Shown here piece by piece: positions 11,800 through 20,799 of a stretch of DNA of 64,000 nt. The stretch's first letter is position 1. Every line of letters starts with the position of its first letter. This stretch comes from Megalobrama amblycephala (Eukaryota > Chordata > Actinopteri > Cypriniformes > Xenocyprididae). The stretch covers positions 7,668,396 to 7,732,395 of the forward strand of contig NC_063051.1 in NCBI RefSeq assembly GCF_018812025.1. The letters run 5' to 3'. Below the pieces are notes generated by a model. The model had not been told where the DNA came from and searched no databases. It worked only from the letters and a program-made list of their open reading frames with translations. Made by a program: the position numbers and the translations under genes.

Positions 11800-11912
11800 C
11801 TGTGAAATGTATCCAGGTGAACTGTTTTCTCCTGTCTGTCTTTAGCGTAGATCTCCTGTGCTCCTCATGGTACATGTATCGACCAGCGTGGCATCTTCTG
11901 CTTCCAGCTCCT
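11800..11912 (-). CDS. ngf: Candidate upstream ngf exon (alternative N-terminus)
   Basis: On the minus strand a pyrimidine-rich acceptor (TTTTTCTACCTCTTTGCAG) precedes 113 nt ending at a strong donor (TTTCACAG/GTAAATG). Splicing to the acceptor at 8980 joins the final G to GTCACACTGAGCCC and the ngf ATG. The exon is open for all 37 codons in that phase. An in-frame ATG at 11875-11873 would add 30 residues, mostly basic and polar, ending in FTGHTEP before the signal peptide. Mammalian NGF has a comparable long isoform in which the motif GHTE precedes the shorter start (from memory of the family). No expression evidence is available; the exon could also be 5' UTR only or fortuitous. Confidence 0.6.
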
Positions 11913-13179
11913 CTGCAAAGAGGTAGAAAAAGTATGAAGCAAGCTATAATTTTATATAATTACCATTTACCGTATACGTACTACTCATGCCGCATTGGAA
12001 AGCCCGATTAATTCCAGTGAATCGGTTCATTTTACAAAAATGATTCACCAGTTCAACGCTTTTAAGATTAGGCCTTTTTTCTGAAGACAAAAATCTAAAA
12101 TTGCTCTCAATGACGTCTCACGGCTTTCAAGCAGAAACATTTCTCACATTAAAGAGATCTCCGATGACTTATTTCTTTCCTACAGGGAGAAACACCTCAT
12201 CCGTCCAAATACATTCCTTCCACTGGTGAAATGTCGGGAGACAGATGCACATTTCAGACATCATAGGCCAAGCTTCAGTCAATGAAAACATCTTCTGTGA
12301 GTGATGTAGTAATCACTGTCAAATTACTGTTCAAGCGTGACACACGCAGACAAACAAGACAGACCAAAAACCCAAATGTGACACACATCAACTAACACCC
12401 CACACCCAAACCATCTGACTGCCACAACATACACAAACCTCCAGTAAATTGCTTTGGATCACACAGCCTTTCTGTGTGGCATGCGGAGGTGGTCTAAGAA
12501 ATCCTCTGCCACTGACCTCAAACTCATTAGCTGTGATAGAGACAATTTAACACGTTCCGTCTGGCATAGCCGGTGTTATCACGCTGACACAAAGAGCCGA
12601 GCCAAGCGGTACTCTCCTTTCAAAACAGTCTGCTTTCATATGGTAACAGTTCCTGGGTGGCATAAGTTTCAGCATGTAACGTGAGCCCTTCCAAAGCGCA
12701 CATACGCACGGGCCTTATCTCCAGCCTCCACAGGGCTATGAATTCCAGCGCCTGGAGGGCAGCTTTCTCTAAGCACTCATGTGTGGCAGATTTCAAGGAT
12801 GAAGCATGGCTTTGTGCTGGCCCTGGGCCTGTGGACTAGTAGTCCATGCACAGACAGCATCCGCTTTAGTGCACACTGAAGACTTGTGCTGGATTCTACA
12901 CTAAAAGCTGTCACATAACATTACATATAATGAGAATCATCATGGTTTAGGATGAGGTGAAACGGCGGGTGTGTTCGGACCATTCTGCAAAAAAGAAGCT
13001 AGTCAGATGAAACTTATCTTCAAAGCATGAAAAATATCCAGGTGAAAAACATACATTCACATTACAGTCACAGACAAATTAACTCTGACTTACACTGTAA
13101 AATATCTTTTAAAAATGTGTACGTGATAAAAATGTAATTTTATTACAAATTAGTCATTTTTTACAATTTTATTAAAAAA

Positions 13180-13180
<1 letters not shown>
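11913..13180. other. Gene-free stretch upstream of the ngf exon
   Basis: No recognisable transposon or coding region. The segment 12440-12900 is less AT-rich than its surroundings and appears single-copy. Further 5' ngf exons or regulatory DNA could lie here, but I see no decisive splice or promoter signal. Confidence 0.4.
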
Positions 13181-13181
<1 letters not shown>

Positions 13182-13241
<60 letters not shown>

Positions 13242-13284
13242 TTATATATTTCACAATTACAAATGTGTAATTCATTAAAAATGA

Positions 13285-13352
<68 letters not shown>
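13182..13352. repeat. Two long (TA)n tracts
   Basis: Perfect TA runs at 13182-13239 and 13288-13352, separated by 48 bp of AT-rich DNA. Reading frames of repeated I-Y residues here are artefacts. Confidence 0.96.
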
Positions 13353-13355
<3 letters not shown>

Positions 13356-14648
13356 CAACAGTTCTGTCTGGTTCTCGAATCTGATTGGCTGATAGCCATG
13401 CGATATTTCAGTGATAACAGCACTCCTACTGCCTTTTCACCGTTTGTATCACTCCGCTTGAAGTGACCGTCATGGCGGCCGATCAAATCAACCGTAATTT
13501 TTACAAATACTACTTCTTGTACCACGAACTGTAGTTTTAATAGTTTTTTAGGCGAGAATGTAGTTGTTTAGACCTGAAATATGTGACTCATATTTAATAA
13601 CAGCGCCTATTTTACAATTTGTTTTGACGTTTTCGGAGATGCAAGCTCGAGTGCGTCAGCGGCCGTTCAGTGCTTCTGTAACCGCCGAGAACAGCTTCAT
13701 CTCGGCCAGTGCCTCGGGGATTTGCCGCTGGCTCTTATAGTGGTTAAACATGAGACATAATTAAATTTGAGTACATAGAACGGGCAATCTTTGGTCTTAT
13801 TAATCTATTATTTGTTCCAGAGCATGTCGAAATGTGCTATATTAAATTTGATAATAATTATCGTTACGTTACATCCTTATATAGCATATTGGCTATAACT
13901 AGACGGGACATATCAGACTCTTCTCCGCTCTTCAAATACGTAAAACATTAAACTTTATAAACATATGGTTTTTTGAGTAAAGAAAACGCTTTACAATTTT
14001 TTTTTTTCAAACATCAGATCTTTATTTACCTTTGCATTGCACAGAGGAGATGTCCAAACTGCGTGCGCACTTTATTCAGGAGGTGAGGCATATTAATGAG
14101 GCTTGATTGACAGTTTGAGGATCCAATGGAGTTATGAGGTTTTGTCACAAGCTCTTTAAAATCCTTTTCATTCGTTAAATATTTGTAAAACCCACATAAC
14201 AGCATAAATGGTGACCTATTTTTTTTTAATAACTAGTGCTTTATGTTTGACTGAACTGTACAATTCTGCTTATTTGTTGTTCAATAAATATTATTTTATA
14301 TAAATATGTCCAATAAGTAATATGGATTGAGTGAACATTACATTAATACGCCATTAGATGGCGGCAACACTTTACAGGAGAATGAGTCAGTGAAGCACAA
14401 GAGACTTTTAAATTGAAAGGAACTTTTGCAAAAGGAAGTTGTTTTAGCGCTGTGGTGTAATGGATGTAAAAAAGGACAAATACAAAGATCGCTTTCCTCA
14501 GCGGACATTCAAACGGACTTGTATAAAGGATATAATATTATGGACATCGACTTGAAGAATGAATGTAATGCAATATATCAGACACAGGTAATAGCCTACT
14601 CTCTCTCTCTAATACTGTATAAAATTCAATGTGTTTCAATGAAGCGAC

Positions 14649-14814
14649 TCAACGTTCCTTCGTTACTAGTTCTAAAGTGACGTTTTAGAGTTAGTAACGG
14701 AGGCTTGGTTCAACTGACAACTTGAGTTTTGAAACGTTCCTTCGTTACTAGTTCTGAAGTGACGTTTTAGAATTAGTAACGGAGGCGTGGTCCAACTGTC
14801 AAATTGAGATTTGA
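14649..14814 (+). repeat. Tandem duplication of about 87 bp
   Basis: Two copies of a block starting ACGTTCCTTCGTTACTAGTT and continuing through GTGACGTTTTAGA, TTAGTAACGGAGGC and CAACTG. Each copy is itself an imperfect palindrome (CGTTACTAGTTCT against AGTTAGTAACG). Confidence 0.85.
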
Positions 14815-14920
14815 ATCCGTGGCGGAAGGATGTAGTGCTGCACAAAAGAGGGTTTTAAAGACACTCCGTTGTTTTTCTTATTTATTTACACACTCGTGCC
14901 GTCGAACTGTTGTATAAACG

Positions 14921-15060
14921 CAATATCACACTCGTAGCCGTGCGATATGGCTGTATTTTTTTGTGATTACCTACGGCACTCGGCCTGCGGCCTCGTGCCT
15001 ACGGACGAATCACAGCGTGCTGATATACAGCCATATCGCACGGCTACTCGTGTGATATTG
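14921..15060. repeat. Long hairpin at element end
   Basis: CAATATCACACTCGTAGCCG at the left pairs with CGGCTACTCGTGTGATATTG at the right. The arms are about 40 bp, extending through GCGATATGGCTGTAT. The spacer carries the CGGCACTCGGCCTGCGG and CCTCGTGCCTACGGACG words, which are themselves nearly self-complementary. Confidence 0.9.
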
Positions 15061-15063
15061 CTC

Positions 15064-15065
<2 letters not shown>

Positions 15066-15121
<56 letters not shown>

Positions 15122-15133
15122 GTATATATATAT
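15066..15133. repeat. (TA)n tract
   Basis: TA run interrupted once by CG at 15121, then a TTTA-rich tail to about 15165. Confidence 0.96.
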
Positions 15134-16075
15134 TTTTTATTTATTTATTTATTTATTTTTTCATTTTACAATTGTTTTTACCCTAGTCTCTATTATTTCC
15201 TGGTTTCTAGATATGGCTTGGGCGCTAGCTTCTATGTAACTATAAAATTCTCCACTTGTTTTATCGCCTGCCAGAAGGAAATCATAAATCTTATGGCACT
15301 ATTTGTATAATGAGTTGTATAGTTGCAGAAGGAAATATGTTAGGATATAAAGAACATTTATTTAAAGGCAGTACATTGCTTGCACAAAATGACAACACTG
15401 GTCAGACAGCATATAAAAATTATGATGCCATCATCATCGTTTATCAATGTTTCACTGACAAATTTATGATTGTTAATAAAACCAACCAAGGATATAATGC
15501 ACACAAACACACTCACATACACACACCCAGATGGCTGGCTGGATGATCTCTGTTATGAGATGGTGTGAAAGACTTATCGCTGATGTTACTGGCAACAGAT
15601 GATGATGAATCCAGATGGGGAATTATAATCAGCTCTGCTTATAGTACTGGACATTATCGTACCTTCACATACACATGCTGTTAGCAATTATACAAAGATA
15701 TCCAGATCTCATTTCATTAAACATAAACATACATGTATGACTTCCATGTGAAACATGATCAAACCCCTAACCCCAAGTATTAAACTATGGTGAGTAACAC
15801 CATACAGACATAAATGATATCAAGCAGCTTGATGAGAGGTGTGCTATTTTAAAGGTCTAGATGAAACCATCTCATATACTTACACTGAAAAAGATTTGGG
15901 ATCAATCAACTACCTAGCATATCCTATTGTAACAGAGGCCAGCTAGTAAGAGCTGTGCATGTAAACCTCACTCCCCTGGCCCCAAGAGGCGCACAAGCGG
16001 GTCGAGCAGGACTGGTTACATTTGGTGCCGTGACCGGGATGGGAATGAGGTTTAGCATGCCCGCCTACCATGCCG

Positions 16076-17244
16076 TGTGTTTCCCAAAACCATCGTTAGC
16101 CAACTAATATCGCAAGTGCCATCGTTACTAACATAGTTCTTCGATTTGGTGTTTCCTGAAACCATAGTTCAAATGAACATTCGCAAACTGCATTACAAAC
16201 TTGTGTGGTTGGAACGATGGCTCTCGAGCTGTGGTTAGAAGTAGTAGTAGTAGACACTAATAATGACTACAATGACACTAATAATTCTTAATTTCTAAAA
16301 GAAATGCAAAATCAATCGGTAGTTATTAATAGAATAACAAGACACAAACCTTTACATTCAATCGCGTTTGGTCCCATTTATTTTTGATCACAGTGCATTC
16401 TACATATACAAACTTTTACTCTCAAAGTGCGCACATTTGTAGAAATACACGTTTACCTCAGATTTCATTAGATAGAATTTATAGAACATGTACGCTGGGT
16501 TTCATAATTACCGAGGTGATAAAATGTAGTTTCCTAAGGGGGTACGGGGGCATGCTCCCCCGAGAAAATTTAGATTTCCCTGGTGTACATATGTGCATTT
16601 TTAAGACGTTAAAACCAACAAATTGGTTAACAATAGCTTTAAAACCACGTCAACAAATACATGCATGCATGCACAGTTTTGAGGCAGTTTTAATCGCATG
16701 TTTGGCAATTTCATTTTCAAACGACGGTCATTGCTCGTAGTATCACTATTGCGCTTTATTTTAGCTATAATAAAGTAATTATGCAGCGCGCGCCGGCGCA
16801 TTTGCGCATGCAATTCTTGATTGCGCGCCACGAGCACAGTATAATGGGCCCCCTAGGCCCCCCAGTGGCTACGCCACTGTCTTGAGCAAAATAAGCAAAC
16901 TGACATTAAGTACAATGTATATCTTATTTTGAATATATATATATTTTAGTTTGTCAAGAGATTTTAAGCACCATTTTTGAAGAGTGCGCATGTGCGTACG
17001 TGCTCTGGTTCCTAAGAACAAGCCTATGATTGAATCTGGAAATTAAGCAAAATATGAGAATTAGTCCTCAGATGCCATGTCCATTCGATCTCAAACAGAT
17101 TGATTTAAAGAAGTTATTACTCCACCACCTGCGTGACATTATTCACCAACGTGGTTTCAGGAAACAGTAACTAGTTGATTTGTTCAACGATTCATTGTAC
17201 TATTGTAGTGAAGCAGTGAGTTATGTCGTTGTACGGGAAACGCA
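16076..17244. mobile_element. DNA element with TGTGTTTCCC termini, inserted in the TRIM
   Basis: The left terminus TGTGTTTCCCAAAACCATCG and right terminus GTACGGGAAACGCA are imperfect inverted repeats. A second inner pair is TGTTTCCTGAAACCATAGTT (about 16151) against GTGGTTTCAGGAAACAGTAA (about 17152). The interior, about 16540-16880, holds a further possible insertion ending in CCCAGTGGCTACGCCACTG, the inverse of a common hAT-like terminus. No transposase frame. Target-site duplication not clear. Confidence 0.6.
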
Positions 17245-17275
17245 TCCCAGAATGGGTCGAGCAGGACCAGTTACA

Positions 17276-17319
17276 TTTGGTGCCATGACCCGGATGGGAG
17301 TGAGTTTTAAGAGGGTGAG
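17276..17319 (+). other. 44-bp TRIM interior: PBS plus purine tract
   Basis: Holds TGGTGCCATGACCCGGAT (17278-17295), whose complement would end in ...GGCACCA like a mature tRNA 3' end. It then runs GGGAGTGAGTTTTAAGAGGG to the next TGTAAC. The purine-rich AAGAGGGTGAG just before the LTR is where a polypurine tract should be. Which tRNA would prime was not determined. Confidence 0.55.
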
Positions 17320-17447
17320 TGTAACGAAGTCCAGCTCATAAGAGCTGTGGGAGAAACCTCACTCCCTTGGCCTCAAGAGGCGCACTAGAGACTGTGGTCT
17401 TTAGCGACATTGTTAGCTCGCCTGCCATACTGGAAACGCTGGTTACA
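17320..17447 (+). repeat. 128-bp LTR with tRNA-like segment
   Basis: Starts TGTAACGAAG and ends CTGGTTACA, giving TGTAAC/GTTACA terminal inverted repeats. The 3' third contains GTTAGCTCGCCTGCCATACT, the decayed equivalent of the tRNA-like sequence that is better preserved at 20692-20742. Confidence 0.65.
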
Positions 17448-17469
17448 TTGGTGCCGTGACCCAGATGGG

Positions 17470-18029
17470 AGTGAGGTAAACCTCATCAGTTGGCCATTGA
17501 GGCCCATGATGCCCAAGTGTGACATCACTGAAACAGAAACATTTATCATAATAGAGATTCTTGGATGGAATACATTCATAATTACCACCTAATTGTATTT
17601 TATGATAAATATATATATGAAAAGGATGAAAAGAATGTAATGGAAAAAACTGAATAGCATAAGCACAAGTTTTCATTCGTTTAGTCTTCTGGAAACAGCC
17701 ACCCAGTAGATCAACATGATCAAGATGAACCACCTGTTCTTCCTGTGTGGACAGGCTCATCAGAGCAGAACACAGAACATCAGAGTGAGTAGCCAGAGGG
17801 TATATGTGTGTGGCACCCAGTGTAAGGTTCAGGCTATTGTATCAGACAGTTGCTCGAGACTCTCCCAGGACCGCCTAAAACTGTTACATTTGTTCTCTTT
17901 GCAGTGATGAACAGATATGGCAGTTAGAGTTTAGTCAGGTCAAAATGTGTTTGTATGCTCAAAATTGTGTTTCTTTCTCTAGCAAGGGAGATCAACATTT
18001 ACATTTTTTTCAACATTTTCAACATGGAA
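17470..18029. other. Gene-free stretch
   Basis: No gene or clear repeat recognised. The reading frames here overlap each other on both strands and have no motifs. Confidence 0.5.
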
Positions 18030-18126
18030 AATAATCAGAAATGTTTGAGCAGAAAATCAGCATATAAGAATGATTTCTGAAGGATCATGTGACACTGAAG
18101 ACTGGAGTAATGATGCTAAAAATTCA
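18030..18126 (-). mobile_element. Fragment of the CATGATCCTTCAGAAATC element
   Basis: Minus-orientation copy containing GATTTCTGAAGGATCATGTG and ACTGAAGACTGGAGTAATGA. Other copies lie at 28900, 56100, 61300 and 62440. Confidence 0.8.
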
Positions 18127-18261
18127 TTATGTATTCATTATATATAAATATATATATATCAAAAATACATTTATATTTTTTATTGAATATTAAAAAACAA
18201 TTTTAAAAATTAAACATTACACATATTTATAATATATTATTTTTATATTATATACTGGAAT

Positions 18262-18353
18262 TTATATTAGGTGAATTCAGGTTGATAGGGACAGTTTTTG
18301 CCATTGATAATGACTGGGGAAAAGTGTCCCAATCAACCTAAATTCACCTATAA
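18262..18353. repeat. Small palindromic element
   Basis: TATTAGGTGAATTCAGGTTG, then ATAGGGAC, is matched by GTCCCAATCAACCTAAATTC, then ACCTATAA. Arms are about 28 bp with an intervening 36-bp loop. It could be a minimal MITE or a foldback. Confidence 0.8.
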
Positions 18354-19577
18354 TTTATATATAATGAAAATTATATTGCAACACTGGCTGTAATAATGTA
18401 ACTTCATCACAGCTGTAATTTATAAATGCATTTTTACTGGAAAATGAGGACATACATTCCAAAACATTACTCATTTGTTTATAACTTTCTACCCATGCTA
18501 AATGATGCTTCCAAGACTATCACAAATCATTTCCACAGAACCCAATCTATGTCAGCCAACTAGATAAAGTTTACTGTGGCGACATGTTAATTTGCAACAA
18601 CACTATTTAAAGAAAAATGGAAAAGGTGCAGCTAATTTTCTGCCATGACATTATCAGTTAAGTTCACAGACAGGTAAAACACCTGTGAAAAAGCAATATA
18701 GAAAAATTGATTTATATTTACAGCATATTGTGCCCTATTTTTACTGACTTTTTTTTTTCATAATGAAGATATAGTGTAGCAGCACTGGCCTGAAGTCCCT
18801 CAACTCACCCTGAACTCTCGCTGCCATCAGGATATCCACACTGTTAATCCCCAGTTAAGGTTAAAAATTAAACTAAAAGCAATTCCAAAGAAAAATGCAG
18901 TATGTATATAAAAGTATAAACAATGTCAAAGCAATACAGAACAGATATTCAGTAGCAAATGACATCTATAAAAATGTTGTTCACTTATTAATGGCTGTTG
19001 AATTGGCAGATATGTTTTCAGTGTGTATAAAAGTAACATGTGGGTGAACAGTAAACATTTCAAAAGCATCAATGGTCACATAAAGAGAATCTTTTGATGT
19101 TTCCTTTCGAAAACACAGCTGAGACTCTACTTTGTTTTCAGACTAAAGAAAACAGGTTGACTTTTCCCACAAGAGAAAAAGCCATGCTGAAATGTGAAGA
19201 CATCAATGTAAAATATTACTCACATCTCCCAACTGTAAAGCCAGATCTCTTCTGTACTTCTCCAAACCACCAGCTGTGTAATTTAAAAATCTCAACAAAT
19301 TCCCTCAATGAGAAACAGAAGTTACATCACTTACTTGGACAACAATAGAAGCACTGGCGTTTGGGACAATCCTGTGCGGGGGCCCCTCGCTGTGTTATGA
19401 GTTATGGCTACATTTGTTGATTTTTGCTCTGCATAGAAGCCACATCTAAGCAACAAATACTGAGCGACTTTTTAATGCAGTAGAGAGGCGTACTAAACAC
19501 AAAACTACAACTATGCTCAAACGTTGAATTAATGCACATCGGACAAACAAGACGTTATTGCAAAGTGTGCCAATATA

Positions 19578-20500
19578 AAGGCCAGTTCACACCAAGAATG
19601 ATAAATATAATGATAAAGATATTATCTCTATATGTCATTGTAAATATAAACGAATAGCAGAGTCCACACCACAACTATAACGATAACAGTACAGAGAAAC
19701 AAAATCGTTGGAATCAATTTCAGAATGATTTTTAAACAGCTGATGAATGACAGCCAATCAGAATCCATCATGCTTTAAAGAGCTTGAGCATTTAAAGGTG
19801 CAGTATGTAATATTGTGGTTGTGGCTAGTGGTTGAAATGGGTACTGCAGTCCAAATTAAAAAAATATTGGAGGGTTGTTTCTCCCACCCCTCCTTCTCAG
19901 ACTCGACGCTCACGAGGGTTGCCGGATTGATGACACGCAACAGGAATGAGCGCAAATGACAATGGAAGGCGACAAGCCTTACACCGTAAGTTGATTAGTT
20001 TATTTTTCCATGTTTTAAACAGCCTTTGGACAGAGAGCTTTTTAGATGGATGCTGAGGCTTTTTTTAGGTTGGGTAGAATCTGCGATTTCTGACTTAGTT
20101 TGTTTGCTGGCTTCCATGGCTGCAGTATGCTGTGTTTTCACCAACTGGCAACCAGGGGTGCTGCAATACTATTGGGTAAATTGGCAGTGGGCGGGATCTA
20201 ACAGACCAAAACAAAATCAGACACTCTGACACGGAACACAAATTTCAAAGTAGAATAACTGACTGTAGCTTTGATTTTTGGAGAAACAAGTATGTAAACT
20301 TAGCATGTTTCCTAAATCTCTGCAAACATATTATGATATTTTTGTACAAAAAAATTACAAAAAAATTAAATACAGCACCTTTAAAGCAGCAGGTGACAAA
20401 ACTGCAGGGTGCGCTTGGAATAAACAGAACAATATCATGCATTGGTGTGGACACTAAGTTATCATTATAGTTATGAATCTTAATATGAATGGACCCTCAC
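19578..20500. mobile_element. Non-autonomous DNA element (GGCCAGTTCACACCAAG termini)
   Basis: Left end AGGCCAGTTCACACCAAGAA, then TGATAA. Degraded right end GGTGTGGACACTAAGTTATC, then ATTATAGTTATGAATC. The termini recall a common cyprinid family with Y-rich subterminal TATAACGATAA words. It is split by the insertion at 19796-20380. Confidence 0.6.
19796..20380. mobile_element. TTAA-flanked MITE (AGGTGCAGTATG)
   Basis: Begins AGGTGCAGTATGTAATATTG after TTAA (19792-19795) and ends TACAGCACCT before TTAA (20381-20384). Removing it leaves one TTAA and rejoins the host element. TTAA duplication fits Kolobok- or piggyBac-type transposition; the AGG/CCT termini favour Kolobok. Frames at 19747-20229 are incidental. 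Confidence 0.75.
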
Positions 20501-20691
20501 ACTGTGAACAATTTGGACTTTCTAAATGAAAGATTATCCAAAACAATTTCGGTATGTTAAAGCACAAGGGCTAAATTGCCAAAAATAGCATCACTGACTG
20601 TGTTCGAAATCACATACTGCATAGGGACTATATTTGAGAAACATCTTAGTGACAACTAAAAAAGTATATTTTATAAAGTATGTGTTTAAGT

Positions 20692-20791
20692 CCTTGTTAG
20701 CGCGCCCGCCTCCCATGCCGGAGACACCGGTTCGAATCCCGCTCTGAACAAGTTGAGCAGGACCGCTTACATTTGGTGCCGTGACCCGGAT
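20692..20791 (+). mobile_element. TRIM 3' LTR fragment with well-kept tRNA-like promoter
   Basis: TTGTTAGCGCGCCCGCCTCC leads into CATGCCGGAGACACC and GGTTCGAATCC (20729-20739), an exact RNA polymerase III B box. The segment resembles the D-arm-to-T-arm part of a tRNA (Gly- or Asp-like by eye). It is followed by TTACA (LTR end, 20771) and TGGTGCCGTGACCCGGAT (20774-20791). It lacks the 5' acceptor strand and cannot be a functional tRNA gene. Confidence 0.7.
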
Positions 20792-20799
20792 GGGAATGA

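Larger units (their letters stand above)
13353..15062. mobile_element. Large non-autonomous DNA element
   Basis: Begins with TCTCGAATCTGATTGGCTGA and ends in a hairpin whose arm is ATATCGCACGGCTACTCGTG. It contains a duplicated block (14649-14814). Related segments occur at 25495-26560 (GAATCTGATTGGTTGA on the left, CCGTTACTAGTTCTGAAACG and GAGGGTTTTAAAGACA inside), which supports a dispersed family. There is no transposase frame. TA microsatellites sit at both edges. Superfamily unassigned. Confidence 0.6.
15928..17466 (+). mobile_element. TRIM-like LTR mini-retroelement array, interrupted
   Basis: LTR-like unit 1 runs 15928-16020 (TGTAAC...GTTACA, lacking the tRNA-like part). A primer-binding-site-like TGGTGCCGTGACCGGGAT follows at 16023-16040, then a short interior. 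Part of a second LTR (to 16075) is split by the element at 16076-17244 and resumes at 17245-17275. A second PBS-like site lies at 17278-17295, a third, complete LTR at 17320-17447, and a third PBS-like site at 17449-17466. No gag or pol is present, so it would need helper functions. A fourth copy lies at 20692-20791. Confidence 0.65.

Noticed and set aside
11673..12011. 112-codon plus-strand ORF
   Set aside because: It overlaps the candidate ngf exon in antisense and has no motif; the minus-strand splice signals explain the open frame better.
13172..13525. Frames rich in alternating I-Y residues
   Set aside because: Produced by (TA)n microsatellites.
20692..20742. tRNA gene
   Set aside because: The B box is perfect, but the acceptor strand and full cloverleaf are missing and the segment is part of a repeated LTR.
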